Shown here: piece by piece, positions 42,425 through 50,529 of the stretch | Layout: each line of letters starts with the position of its first letter | Numbering within the stretch: the first letter of the stretch is position 1 | IMG/VR virus record: IMGVR_UViG_3300032046_000006 | Location: 41,888-105,887 of that record | From: a virus | DNA: 64,000 nucleotides | Reading direction: 5' to 3' (one strand) | Made by a program: the position numbers and the translations under genes | The notes under the pieces: model-generated | The model's input: the letters and a program-made list of their open reading frames with translations, nothing else | The model's database searches: none | What the model was told of the DNA's origin: nothing

Positions 42425-44352
42425 AAATTATTTTTTAATTTTATCTCTTTGGTCTCAAAATTAAAATATGTTTCTTTTATTGCTGTTGAATAATGCCCTA
42501 TCGGATTCCTAATTTTATCACAACTAAAATGAGATACTAATCCAATATCATTATCATCCCAAATAAAACGTGCAGCAAAAGCAGGATAGGTATTGATTAA
42601 ATCAGGAGCAAACCATTCATGGGTCGTTTTCCTGATTTGAACAAATATAACCAAAATCCCGCCACTTCTTCGCATCTCTTCATTAAAATGTTTTAAAATA
42701 CTTTGAGTCTTAGCAAAATCTTCGGCTTGGTCAAGCCAATCAATAATTGTAAATGAATGAGATTGGATTTCTATTTGCATAGGATTTACGGGAGGATGGT
42801 CATCATCTACTTTTGGTGTATAATAATCGTTGCAAGTTAATCCCATTGCCTTAATATCTTCTTCAAAAGAACTTCCACTTTCTAATGGAATATAATATGG
42901 TTTTACTCCTTGTTCTTTAAGTTGTTTTATGAAGTTGACTGCGAGTGTCGTTTTGCCTTCCCCATAAGCGCCACCGATTAAAATAATATTTCCTTCATAA
43001 AATTTGGCAACTTCATTAAAATAAGGCATTTTTATAAGAGAAAGAGGATTAATTATTTGAGGTTCATCAGTCCAGTCCACTTGTTGTTTACAATTATATT
43101 TTCCTCTTCCTACTCTACTCAATTTTCCTTCTTTATGCAACTTAGCCAAATATTTATCAACTGTTGCTCTTTTTTTATTATCCCCAGGAAAAACATGGTC
43201 TATTATATCTTTTGCTCCAATATCGTTTTGAATTATTTGGCATGCATCATAAATCGATTGTTCTTGGGTTTGTTCTTCGGTTCCTTTGTATCCTTCAAGA
43301 CTTCCTAACATTGCCTCAATGACATTTGTTGGCATTGGATTTCTTAACCAATTTTTATTTAAATAAAATAAAATTCCTTTAACTATATCTACTGGCAATC
43401 CCATTTTTACTAATACTCCTCCGAAACGAACAAAAGTATCGTTGCAGCATCCTTCAAGATTATTGTTCACTAATTCTATGGGATGTTCTATTGCATCTTT
43501 AGTTTTTTGCGATAATTCGGATGTTGATTCTGTTTTTCTGCCTTTATCTACCTCTATTAATTCCAATAATTTAGATTTTAATTCTGAAGAAATTATTTTT
43601 ATTTCCACCCCAAGATTAATCCAATTATAAGAATTTCCTTCGTATTTAGAAGGAGAAACTAAAAAATATCCTTTCTCAGTTCGGGTATCTATGGCTAAAC
43701 CAGCCACATTTACCTTTTGTTTAACCCAAAGTTTCGAATCAAAAATAAATACGAAATGTTTCCCGCCTCTTGGGGTATTTTGGGTTAAAGTTTTATTATC
43801 TTCTAATAATTTTTTTAATTCATCTCTTAGAGGAATAGATTCTTCTTTTATTTCTTTATCATCAAAATCAATTATCATTACATTACTAAATTCGCAATTG
43901 ACTGCTAAATTACATCCGCTTTCTAACCAATTTAACCATTTAGATTTTTCTTTAGTGCTTACTCCTTCTTCTCTCCAATGTTCATCTTTTAATGGCTTTT
44001 TACTATTTTTAGCAATAGCAAATAAACTCCATCCGTACTTTTGATAGGCGTCGAGTTCAGGACATACATCCATTTTCATAGTATCGGTCATAAAGGAGAC
44101 AATTTCGTCATTTGTAAGGTTGGGTTTTTTTTCTACTAAACGAATAAGGTCATAGGTATCTCCTTTAAATCCGCATACAAGACAATACCATTTACTTGAC
44201 CCAGGAATAGTAGTCATCGTAGGAGAAATAGATTGAAATTTATGTTCTGATTGTTGAGGACAAGTAATTAAAATCTGTCCCCGCTTACTGGTTTTAGTAA
44301 AATTAGGAATCTTTTCTTTTAGATATTTTAATAGGTCTTCTACATTAATCAT
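42421..44352 (-). CDS. Primase-polymerase (AEP) with RecA-type ATPase/helicase
   Basis: A 643-residue replication protein. Residues 31-60 hold a zinc finger (C31, H37, C57, C60). The bifunctional primase-polymerase core covers about 103-245: GWSLFAIAKNSKKPL, IIDFDD (162-165), TPRGGKH (193-199), IDTRT (221-225), YFLVSP. The C-terminus is a RecA-type ATPase with Walker A GGAYGEGKTT (460-469) and a LVIFVQIRKT strand. It makes primers and probably unwinds DNA. Confidence 0.88.
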   Translation of the reverse strand: MINVEDLLKYLKEKIPNFTKTSKRGQILITCPQQSEHKFQSISPTMTTIPGSSKWYCLVCGFKGDTYDLIRLVEKKPNLTNDEIVSFMTDTMKMDVCPELDAYQKYGWSLFAIAKNSKKPLKDEHWREEGVSTKEKSKWLNWLESGCNLAVNCEFSNVMIIDFDDKEIKEESIPLRDELKKLLEDNKTLTQNTPRGGKHFVFIFDSKLWVKQKVNVAGLAIDTRTEKGYFLVSPSKYEGNSYNWINLGVEIKIISSELKSKLLELIEVDKGRKTESTSELSQKTKDAIEHPIELVNNNLEGCCNDTFVRFGGVLVKMGLPVDIVKGILFYLNKNWLRNPMPTNVIEAMLGSLEGYKGTEEQTQEQSIYDACQIIQNDIGAKDIIDHVFPGDNKKRATVDKYLAKLHKEGKLSRVGRGKYNCKQQVDWTDEPQIINPLSLIKMPYFNEVAKFYEGNIILIGGAYGEGKTTLAVNFIKQLKEQGVKPYYIPLESGSSFEEDIKAMGLTCNDYYTPKVDDDHPPVNPMQIEIQSHSFTIIDWLDQAEDFAKTQSILKHFNEEMRRSGGILVIFVQIRKTTHEWFAPDLINTYPAFAARFIWDDNDIGLVSHFSCDKIRNPIGHYSTAIKETYFNFETKEIKLKNNL

Positions 44353-44353
44353 T

Positions 44354-44533
44354 TTATAATTGCTCCCATTCTATTTCTTTAGTTTTTTCAATTAAGTTAT
44401 TTCCACATTCTAAACATCTAGTCCAATAATGAACAAAAATTACATAACCAGTTACATCCAACCAAGATTCTACGACAGCAGTTTGTTTAGTTTCTTTTTG
44501 GCAAAATGGGCAATTACTATGAATAGTTCTCAT
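44354..44533 (-). CDS. Small zinc-ribbon protein
   Basis: A 59-codon gene between the primase and a second small gene. CPFC and CLEC pairs form a zinc ribbon, with a Trp-rich middle (SWLDVTGYVIFVHYW). Function unknown. Confidence 0.55.
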   Translation of the reverse strand: MRTIHSNCPFCQKETKQTAVVESWLDVTGYVIFVHYWTRCLECGNNLIEKTKEIEWEQL

Positions 44534-44535
44534 TT

Positions 44536-44679
44536 TTAATATCTGTAATCATATTGATATATTTCTTCTTTTCCGCAACGCTGACATTTATAATGACCAT
44601 AAATAGACATTCCACTATCTATTCTGGTTACTATAAAATTATTATGTCCAAATAAATAACAAATTAATTTTTTTAACAT
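44536..44679 (-). CDS. Small phage zinc protein (DUF1660-like)
   Basis: A 47-codon gene. The product starts MLKKLICYLFGHNN and ends YKCQRCGKEEIY, the layout of the small DUF1660 family found in phages and prophages. No function is known. Confidence 0.6.
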   Translation of the reverse strand: MLKKLICYLFGHNNFIVTRIDSGMSIYGHYKCQRCGKEEIYQYDYRY

Positions 44680-44701
44680 TTTATTCAAAAAAAATGAATA
44701 T

Positions 44702-45250
44702 CTATTCAGCCCGAAGATAATCTAATAATTGTTCAGCTATTATTTTTACCGCTTCTGCTATAGTTTGCGGGTCGCTTCCTGCAAAATTACCGCTTACCGC
44801 CGCTCCTGCCGCATTGATAGAATTTCCTTTCATTATTTGAGCAGTTTTCTCAGGATTATCATAATTGGTATATGTTCTTTCTTTTTTTGTTTCGTTAGGT
44901 TTTGTTTCTTCTTTAGGTGATATATCTTTACAACCCCAACATTTAGGATAATTAACTCCTTTTCCTTTTAATTCTTTTCCGCAAACTGAACAATTAGTAT
45001 AAGTTCCACCTGTATCTTCTTTGGGAGATTCTGTTTTTGCTCCGCCAGAAACTTCTTTGATTAATGTTACTTCTCTTTTTACTCCTTTTTGAAAATAGGT
45101 AACTTCTACTACTTTTCCTTCGTCAATCTTTGCAAGAAAAGGAACTACATTATCATTAGCATTAAACCAACCTTCCTGCCCTTCCAAAATAAAACCCTTG
45201 CCATTTCCCGCTTTCTTTGTTATCTTTGATGTTAGTGTTAATACAGCCAT
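44702..45250 (-). CDS. Predicted ssDNA-binding / OB-fold protein with zinc ribbon
   Basis: A 182-residue protein. The first 65 residues (GKGFILEGQEGWFNAND, then a strand-rich VVEVTYFQKG) look like an OB-fold. A zinc ribbon (CSVCGKE, KCWGC) follows, then a flexible Lys/Thr linker and a short helical end (INAAGAAVSG). Its place beside the primase supports a single-stranded-DNA role. Confidence 0.55.
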   Translation of the reverse strand: MAVLTLTSKITKKAGNGKGFILEGQEGWFNANDNVVPFLAKIDEGKVVEVTYFQKGVKREVTLIKEVSGGAKTESPKEDTGGTYTNCSVCGKELKGKGVNYPKCWGCKDISPKEETKPNETKKERTYTNYDNPEKTAQIMKGNSINAAGAAVSGNFAGSDPQTIAEAVKIIAEQLLDYLRAE

Positions 45251-45253
45251 TTT

Positions 45254-45400
45254 TTATTCCTCCTTTTCGTTTATTAATTCTATTCTAATTTTATGAACGC
45301 AATCAAATCCGGATAAAGATTTATTTTTCAATAAATAATTAATATCATCCTTATTTACTTCAATTGTAATAAATCCATCTTTAAAAATTTCAAAATACAT
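45254..45400 (-). CDS. Small hypothetical protein
   Basis: A 48-codon gene, GGAGGAATA upstream, TAATG overlap. The end of the coding sequence carries the SD of the OB-fold gene. The product is a small alpha/beta domain; function unknown. Confidence 0.52.
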   Translation of the reverse strand: MYFEIFKDGFITIEVNKDDINYLLKNKSLSGFDCVHKIRIELINEKEE

Positions 45401-45618
45401 TATTCCTCCTTTTTAATTAATTTAATGTTTCCTTTAAAATGAAACTCTATTAGTTTTCCATCTTTATCTATTATTACATTGCCATTATCACCTCTTAAAT
45501 AACAAGTAAATTCTCCGGTTTCGTCGTCTGCTTCTTGAACTCCAGGAATTATAGTATCGGTATTCATATCAATAACATTATATTCAAAATGTTTTGGATT
45601 TTCAATATTAAGATACAT
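45400..45618 (-). CDS. Small acidic protein
   Basis: A 72-residue acidic protein, TAATG coupling downstream, AAAGGAGAAAAAG upstream. The product (LRGDNGNVIIDKDGKLIEF) looks like short beta-hairpins. No family recognised. Confidence 0.52.
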   Translation of the reverse strand: MYLNIENPKHFEYNVIDMNTDTIIPGVQEADDETGEFTCYLRGDNGNVIIDKDGKLIEFHFKGNIKLIKKEE

Positions 45619-45694
45619 TCTTTTTCTCCTTTTTAAATAATTTTTAAAATTCTATTATTTTTATCAACATAACTGTAAAATTTTTTTAAAATTT
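45619..45694 (-). promoter_or_regulatory. Longest gene-free gap in the replication block, weak promoter candidate
   Basis: This 76-bp gap is AT-only in feel. On the - strand a TTTACA is followed 16 bases later by TAATAG, a weak -35/-10 pair, about 30 bases before the SD of the 45618 gene. It is one of very few gaps long enough for a promoter here. The match is poor. Confidence 0.22.
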
Positions 45695-45916
45695 TTACTC
45701 TATTCTTCCCAAAGGTTTCAATTTACTAATTTCTTCATCAATTGTTAATAACTTTCTATTAATGTTTTCAATTAAAGTAAAAATTTGGTTAACTACTGTT
45801 GATGATATAGTATCTTCCAAATCTGGAAAACAACCTAATTTTTCTCTAATTTCACTTACTCTTCGATAAGTTATCAATAATTCATTTACAACTGTTATAA
45901 CTTGTTTTTCTTCCAT
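45695..45916 (-). CDS. Small helical protein
   Basis: The start at 45916 has AGGAGG upstream, giving 73 residues; the longer frame overlaps the upstream gene without support. The product (VNELLITYRRVSEIREKLG) is an all-helical domain. Function unknown. Confidence 0.55.
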   Translation of the reverse strand: MEEKQVITVVNELLITYRRVSEIREKLGCFPDLEDTISSTVVNQIFTLIENINRKLLTIDEEISKLKPLGRIE

Positions 45917-45932
45917 TTTAAATTCCTCCTTT

Positions 45933-46187
45933 TTAATATTCTTGAGATATTCTTTTTGATAAATTCTTAAATTCTTTTTTGGATAGTTTTCTCTTTTTTG
46001 AATTATCCTTGCTCTCATTATTTCCACTCAAATCAATATCAAAACTATCCGATAATTGTGCTATTTCTTTTATTTTATCTTTAGTTGCATAAGATTGAAT
46101 TTCAAAATAAGCAGGTTTATCTAATGGTTCGCCAGTAACTTTAAGATAAAGACTAAACCCTTTCCTAATTATTTTTCCTTTATTCAT
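45933..46187 (-). CDS. Small basic protein
   Basis: An 84-residue protein with a beta-like first half (SLYLKVTGEPLDKPAYF) and a Lys/Ser-rich tail. It overlaps the upstream gene by 8 bp. Function unknown. Confidence 0.52.
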   Translation of the reverse strand: MNKGKIIRKGFSLYLKVTGEPLDKPAYFEIQSYATKDKIKEIAQLSDSFDIDLSGNNESKDNSKKRKLSKKEFKNLSKRISQEY

Positions 46188-46386
46188 ATATTTCTCCTTT
46201 TAAACATTTTTTACATCTTTTTATTCCTGCGAAATTTTTCAATAAATTCGATTTAAACAAAAAACATCTAAATCTTGGATTGTCTTCTCTATAATCTTGG
46301 CAATCGCAATAATAACAATATCCGCAATATTTTTTATCAGGAGCAACATTTATAGTATAAATTCCTCTAACTTTTATAATTGGCAT
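46180..46386 (-). CDS. Small Cys-rich protein
   Basis: A 68-residue protein with YCGYCYYCDC, FRCF and CKKC, enough for one or two zinc sites. Function unknown. Confidence 0.55.
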   Translation of the reverse strand: MPIIKVRGIYTINVAPDKKYCGYCYYCDCQDYREDNPRFRCFLFKSNLLKNFAGIKRCKKCLKGEIYE

Positions 46387-46395
46387 TATTATTCC

Positions 46396-46578
46396 TTATT
46401 TCAAAGTATCAGCATCTATTGCATACTTTCCATATATAAAAATATAATGACTTTCCGAATACTTTCCAGTTCCATTACATACTTTACATTCTTTTTGGGG
46501 AATTGGTTTGCCTCCAATATTAGAACAACAATAACAAGATGATTTTGTTATTTTTTTAATTACTTTAAGTTTTTTCAT
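46396..46578 (-). CDS. Small DnaJ-like zinc protein
   Basis: A 60-residue protein with CYCCSNIGG and CKVCNGTGK, the latter like a DnaJ zinc-repeat CxxCxGxG. It follows the exonuclease gene directly. Function unknown. Confidence 0.55.
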   Translation of the reverse strand: MKKLKVIKKITKSSCYCCSNIGGKPIPQKECKVCNGTGKYSESHYIFIYGKYAIDADTLK

Positions 46579-47319
46579 TTATTTTTCCAATTTGTAAATT
46601 TTAGCAAATTTAATTTGCATACTTTTAAATGGAATTTTATGTGGATATAAATTTTTTGGAATTATTTTGTTCAATGCTTCTTTAATCGGATTCTCGATAT
46701 ATTCGGGAAGAGGATTTATCAAATCAACAATCATTTTTCTCTTTATGAATTCTGCTTCTGAAGAAGGCTTGGTTAATAAATTATCCGACTTATCCCCCTG
46801 AATCTTTTCAAGCAAAACTTTGGTTGGGTTAAGAACTACTTTAAATTTTTTACTGCGTGGTGAAAAAATAGAAACATTTGAAAAAGTTAATAACATCTCC
46901 CAATCGACATCACTTGAAATTAAAATTATCTCCTTATTTCTATAATAACGACAACAAACGCTTGCAATATCATCAGCCTCCGCCTTATAAATTTTAATTT
47001 GATGAATGGGTAAACTTATATTCATTTTTTCATATAAATTATTGAATTTCTTATAACATACTGCTCGCCATTCTTTTTCTTGTTCTGCTATTATGGCTCT
47101 CTGTGCCTTATAAGATTTGTCGATTTCTTTTCTCCAAGAACCATAATCTAATGCAAGGATAATTTCATCATCTAAAGTAACATTCAATTTATTAAAATAA
47201 CCGCTTATCATATTTAAATAGGTATATTCTACGGGAACATTCGGATTTGCCTTTGAGGCATACATGGCGATAAACTGTATATTTCCGCCATCTATTACTA
47301 TGACTCTTTCATTTACCAT
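46579..47319 (-). CDS. FEN/PIN-type 5'-3' exonuclease
   Basis: A 246-residue nuclease. Metal and DNA motifs are in order: VIVIDGGN, ALDYGSWRKEI followed by YKAQR, KAEADDIAS, ISSDVDWEML and IQGDKSDNL. This is the pattern of T4 RNase H / 5' flap nucleases, used to remove RNA primers and process ends. It fits the replication block. The C-terminal half is helical and lacks other domains. Confidence 0.85.
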   Translation of the reverse strand: MVNERVIVIDGGNIQFIAMYASKANPNVPVEYTYLNMISGYFNKLNVTLDDEIILALDYGSWRKEIDKSYKAQRAIIAEQEKEWRAVCYKKFNNLYEKMNISLPIHQIKIYKAEADDIASVCCRYYRNKEIILISSDVDWEMLLTFSNVSIFSPRSKKFKVVLNPTKVLLEKIQGDKSDNLLTKPSSEAEFIKRKMIVDLINPLPEYIENPIKEALNKIIPKNLYPHKIPFKSMQIKFAKIYKLEK

Positions 47320-47323
47320 TTTA

Positions 47324-47770
47324 TTAATTTTCTTCCTTTTCTCTCGAATATTCTCTTCTATTTCCTTCTATTCTATCTTTTGCATCAAAAATTAATGCCT
47401 CTGCTGACCTAATATATCCACATAATAAATCTCGCAAATCTCTAAATACTCTAACATAATCTTTCGATAATTTTTCTGTAGCTCCATCCTTAAAACCCGT
47501 GCCCAAGGTTTCCTTTTGTTCTGCATAATAACGATATTCTTTTTGTTTTTTTATAGATAATGCTTTGCTATAAATAGGTTGAAGAGTTGCTACAATACCT
47601 GTTAATCTGGTCTTTGCTTCTCTTAATTCATCACTTGCAGATAAAATATCTCCTATAAATTGAGCAGCATAATCGTCTATAGTATCAAACATTTCTTGGC
47701 AATCTTTCAATAATTGGGTTACTCCTATTTCACCTTCATCAAAATATTTTTGAATTTTATCATAACGCAT
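47324..47770 (-). CDS. Helical protein, unknown
   Basis: A 148-residue mostly helical protein (QLLKDCQEMFDTIDDYAAQ) with a charged end. It overlaps the bS21 gene by TAATG. No family recognised; location in the replication block suggests accessory work. Confidence 0.52.
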   Translation of the reverse strand: MRYDKIQKYFDEGEIGVTQLLKDCQEMFDTIDDYAAQFIGDILSASDELREAKTRLTGIVATLQPIYSKALSIKKQKEYRYYAEQKETLGTGFKDGATEKLSKDYVRVFRDLRDLLCGYIRSAEALIFDAKDRIEGNRREYSREKEEN

Positions 47771-48003
47771 TATTTTCTCCTTTTTTGCCGGCGTTCTAAT
47801 TTTCTTTTTCTTTCGATTCCCCCTAATAATTTATGTCTAATCTCTGATTTTTTGATGTGGTATTTTCTTTCTTTAATTTCCTGCAATATTCCTTCTTTTA
47901 TCACCTTTTTCAAGAAATCTTTTAACATCTTCTCAAAGGCAAAATCTACTGGAATATTTTCTGATAATTTAATTTCTTTTTTGATTTCTTTTGGGTCTGT
48001 CAT
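47770..48003 (-). CDS. rpsU: Phage-encoded ribosomal protein bS21 homologue
   Basis: A 77-residue basic protein. The core PVDFAFEKMLKDFLKKVIKE, then GILQEIKERKYHIKKSE and a Lys/Arg tail match bS21 (FxxALRRFKRxxEKxGI, RRREFYEKP, then basic helix). bS21 sits near the anti-SD on the 30S subunit and affects initiation. Phage copies are known in some large or uncultivated phages. AAGGAATAAA precedes the ATG; the start overlaps the upstream stop as ATGA. Confidence 0.75.
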   Translation of the reverse strand: MTDPKEIKKEIKLSENIPVDFAFEKMLKDFLKKVIKEGILQEIKERKYHIKKSEIRHKLLGGIERKRKLERRQKRRK

Positions 48004-48392
48004 TTTATTCCTTTTTCGATGAATGGACGGGTTTCTTTTTCTTTTAAAATTTCAAATAAATAACCTTGAGTATTAAATAAAATAGCGCATAAAGCCTCTA
48101 TCATACTTATTTCTTCGCCTGTTCGTTTATCTATTCTTTTATATCCTCTATGAATCGCCCAAACATCCAATACATGTCTTAATAAAGATTTCATATATGC
48201 AGTCTTGGGGATTCCTTTTTTCCAATTATCTGAATCTCTTAATTTCCCATCTGCCTGTTTGCGATGTTTAGTCATATAATTACCAAATGCCTCTATTACC
48301 AAGGGGTCATAGAATCCTTCGTAATCTGCTTTTCCTTCCTCGGAATTTCTAGTTGCCCCCGAAGAAAAAGTTCTCATGGTTTTGTTTTCCAT
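48000..48392 (-). CDS. dATP/dGTP diphosphohydrolase-like (DUF5664)
   Basis: Start at 48392, AAAGGAGAATAAT upstream. The 130-residue product has MRTFSSGATRNSEEGKADYE, FYDPLVIEAFGNYM and a DSDNWKKGIP to MKSLLRHVLD stretch, hallmarks of the phage DUF5664 / dGTP-diphosphohydrolase N-terminal family. It would act on deoxynucleotides. The HNH gene ends just upstream. Confidence 0.72.
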   Translation of the reverse strand: MENKTMRTFSSGATRNSEEGKADYEGFYDPLVIEAFGNYMTKHRKQADGKLRDSDNWKKGIPKTAYMKSLLRHVLDVWAIHRGYKRIDKRTGEEISMIEALCAILFNTQGYLFEILKEKETRPFIEKGIK

Positions 48393-48393
48393 A

Positions 48394-48828
48394 TTATTCT
48401 CCTTTATTCCAAGGAATATGTCCTTTTTTAAATCTGGTTTTAAATCCATTTTTAGGAGCTGTTCTGTTCAATCCATATAAATAAGCATGTTTATTGTTTT
48501 CTCTTTTTGTTACCCATTCTAAATTTGTAAATAAATTATTTAATTTATTACCATCTCTGTGATTAACTTCTGGTTTGTTTCTTAAATTTAACACAAAATA
48601 TTGGGCTACTAATCTATGAATAGAAAAATCTTTATGTTGTTTATTATGATATAATCTAATTCTTCTATATTCCCAACTCAAAAAAGGTTTTAATATTCTT
48701 TCTCTTAATTTTTGTGGTTTACTTCCTTTATGTCCGCAATACAATAATCTTGAAATTCTCTTAACTCTTCCATGAGAACTAATTTTATAATTATCATATT
48801 CTTTAATAGTTTTCCAAAATTCACGCAT
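48394..48828 (-). CDS. NUMOD4/HNH homing endonuclease
   Basis: Start at 48828, AAGGAGAATAAA upstream; 144 residues. NUMOD4 is REFWKTIKEYDNYKISSHGR; the HNH_3 core is IHRLVAQYF, PEVNHRDGNKLNN, LEWVTKRENN. The tail FKKGHIPWNKG is also typical. It sits between the RNA ligase and the DUF5664 gene, probably as a mobile element. Confidence 0.9.
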   Translation of the reverse strand: MREFWKTIKEYDNYKISSHGRVKRISRLLYCGHKGSKPQKLRERILKPFLSWEYRRIRLYHNKQHKDFSIHRLVAQYFVLNLRNKPEVNHRDGNKLNNLFTNLEWVTKRENNKHAYLYGLNRTAPKNGFKTRFKKGHIPWNKGE

Positions 48829-48838
48829 TTTATTCTCC

Positions 48839-49918
48839 TTAACGAAATTCTGTTGCATTTTTTCTTAATAAATATTCTTCACTAAGATTTTTTAATATCT
48901 TTCTTCCAAAAATTCTACCTTTATATTCATACTTTTCATTTTCTATTTTAGGTTTTATTACACAACCTTCTCTTATTTGTTCTGAACATCGTAAGGACTT
49001 TCCATCGGTGCATAATTTTAAGGTATCATAAGTATATTGCCCCTCAAATAAAACAGGAACATAAGGCAAATTATATTGAATACAAAAAGAAACAACATCA
49101 CACCAATCCAAATATTTATTTTTATATTTTATATCGAAAATAATTAAATCTCTTCCTTTTATTCCATAAGTCAAATCTTGAATTCCTTCGCCATAAATTT
49201 CCCCATAAATAATGTAATCTGTAGGAATGATTTTATCTAAATTATATTTTTTTACCATTTCATACCAAATGTCTTCTTTGTAAAATCCCTTATGAAGAGA
49301 ATATTTTTTCTTTTGGACAGTATGCGATCCGTATACGAATTCATACTTTTTCCCAAACAAAAACATAATTATATTCCATAAATTATTTTTGGGTCTTGGA
49401 AGATTGCCTACCCGAAAATTGCTTCCATGAATTTTCTCGCTAATTATTACTTCTTCGCCTTCCAGAAACATATCCGAAAAGTGTTTGAAGTTTTCTATAT
49501 CAGTATACTTGTCAAATAGAGGATTTAATTTCTTTTTTGTTACCTGTCCTTGCGACTGATTGATTGCTGGCTCCGGAACTTCGTATTTGGTTATACCTAA
49601 CATTTCTGCTACATTCATTCCTTCGTTAAGTTTATAATCTTCTGGAACATCTAAAATTAACCCTTGTGAAATTTCTCCTCGCAACTTTATGGTTCCTACT
49701 CTCCCATTTTTCTTTAAAAATTCTAATTTATATTTTTCAATAAGATTGGTAGGAATAATACTATCAGGAGGGCAAAAAATAACTAAATCCCCTTCCTTAT
49801 ATTGGTCTAATCCTACAATACATCTCCATCCCTTGATAGTAATAATTGAAAGTTTGTCTGCATTGGGATGTTTTTCTATCTTATTTACTTTACAAATTTC
49901 AACAATAAGTTGGCTCAC
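48839..49918 (-). CDS. RNA ligase with N-terminal OB-like domain
   Basis: A 359-residue nucleotidyltransferase. Residues 1-110 look like an OB-fold lead (KIEKHPNADKLSIITI). The ligase core has motif I EKIHGSNFRVG, motif III IYGEIYGEG, and motif IV/V-like REGCVIKPK. The layout matches the DRB0094-type RNA ligases that carry an N-terminal OB domain. It would seal nicked RNA, for example repair of cut tRNA. Confidence 0.82.
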   Translation of the reverse strand: MSQLIVEICKVNKIEKHPNADKLSIITIKGWRCIVGLDQYKEGDLVIFCPPDSIIPTNLIEKYKLEFLKKNGRVGTIKLRGEISQGLILDVPEDYKLNEGMNVAEMLGITKYEVPEPAINQSQGQVTKKKLNPLFDKYTDIENFKHFSDMFLEGEEVIISEKIHGSNFRVGNLPRPKNNLWNIIMFLFGKKYEFVYGSHTVQKKKYSLHKGFYKEDIWYEMVKKYNLDKIIPTDYIIYGEIYGEGIQDLTYGIKGRDLIIFDIKYKNKYLDWCDVVSFCIQYNLPYVPVLFEGQYTYDTLKLCTDGKSLRCSEQIREGCVIKPKIENEKYEYKGRIFGRKILKNLSEEYLLRKNATEFR

Positions 49919-50529
49919 TTCTTCTCCTCTTTAGGTTCTTTTCTTTTTAATTTATATTTTTCGTCAATAAATCTTAGGTATTCAGGTAGTGTATTAAAAA
50001 CTTCTCCTTCACTTACAAGAATTATTTGTAATAAACTTTTCGGCAAATCTTTTTTTGGCATATCGGTAATGAGATAAATGGGAATTCCATGTTCAACTGA
50101 GATACCACATTCGGCAAACGATCCGCATGGGCGATCGCCTTTATTATAAATAAAGGTCAACCAATCTGACATTAATACATAAGCAATATCACCAGGAATA
50201 TGCACTAATTCGTTTTTTCCATCGATGTATCTCTTCCCTTTCCAAATCTCTTTTGCACGTTCTTTGAATAAATCCCAATTTCCTGAAGAAACCCATCCTA
50301 TCATTTTTTCTTTTATTTCCTCAGTTTTCATTCCTGTTTTTGATGCTTCTAATGAAACTGGGTCAATTGGATAAACATTCCTTAATAATAACTCTTTTTT
50401 TGGTTCTGTTCTTTTTCCAGTACCATCATCTTTTTCAGCACAAATTTCCATTGAGCCGATAAGATAGCTTACATACTTAAATTGTTCTTCTAATTGGTCT
50501 GGAGTAGGATATGATTTATTTTCTTCCAT
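49915..50529 (-). CDS. Nucleoside 2-deoxyribosyltransferase-like protein
   Basis: A 204-residue protein. VSYLIGSMEICAEKDDGTG resembles the phosphate-loop start of this family, and PCGSFAECGISVEHGIPIYL the conserved GSxxEhGxAxxxgIPI catalytic stretch. It may exchange bases on deoxynucleosides. It overlaps the RNA ligase stop and the next gene's start. Confidence 0.62.
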   Translation of the reverse strand: MEENKSYPTPDQLEEQFKYVSYLIGSMEICAEKDDGTGKRTEPKKELLLRNVYPIDPVSLEASKTGMKTEEIKEKMIGWVSSGNWDLFKERAKEIWKGKRYIDGKNELVHIPGDIAYVLMSDWLTFIYNKGDRPCGSFAECGISVEHGIPIYLITDMPKKDLPKSLLQIILVSEGEVFNTLPEYLRFIDEKYKLKRKEPKEEKK

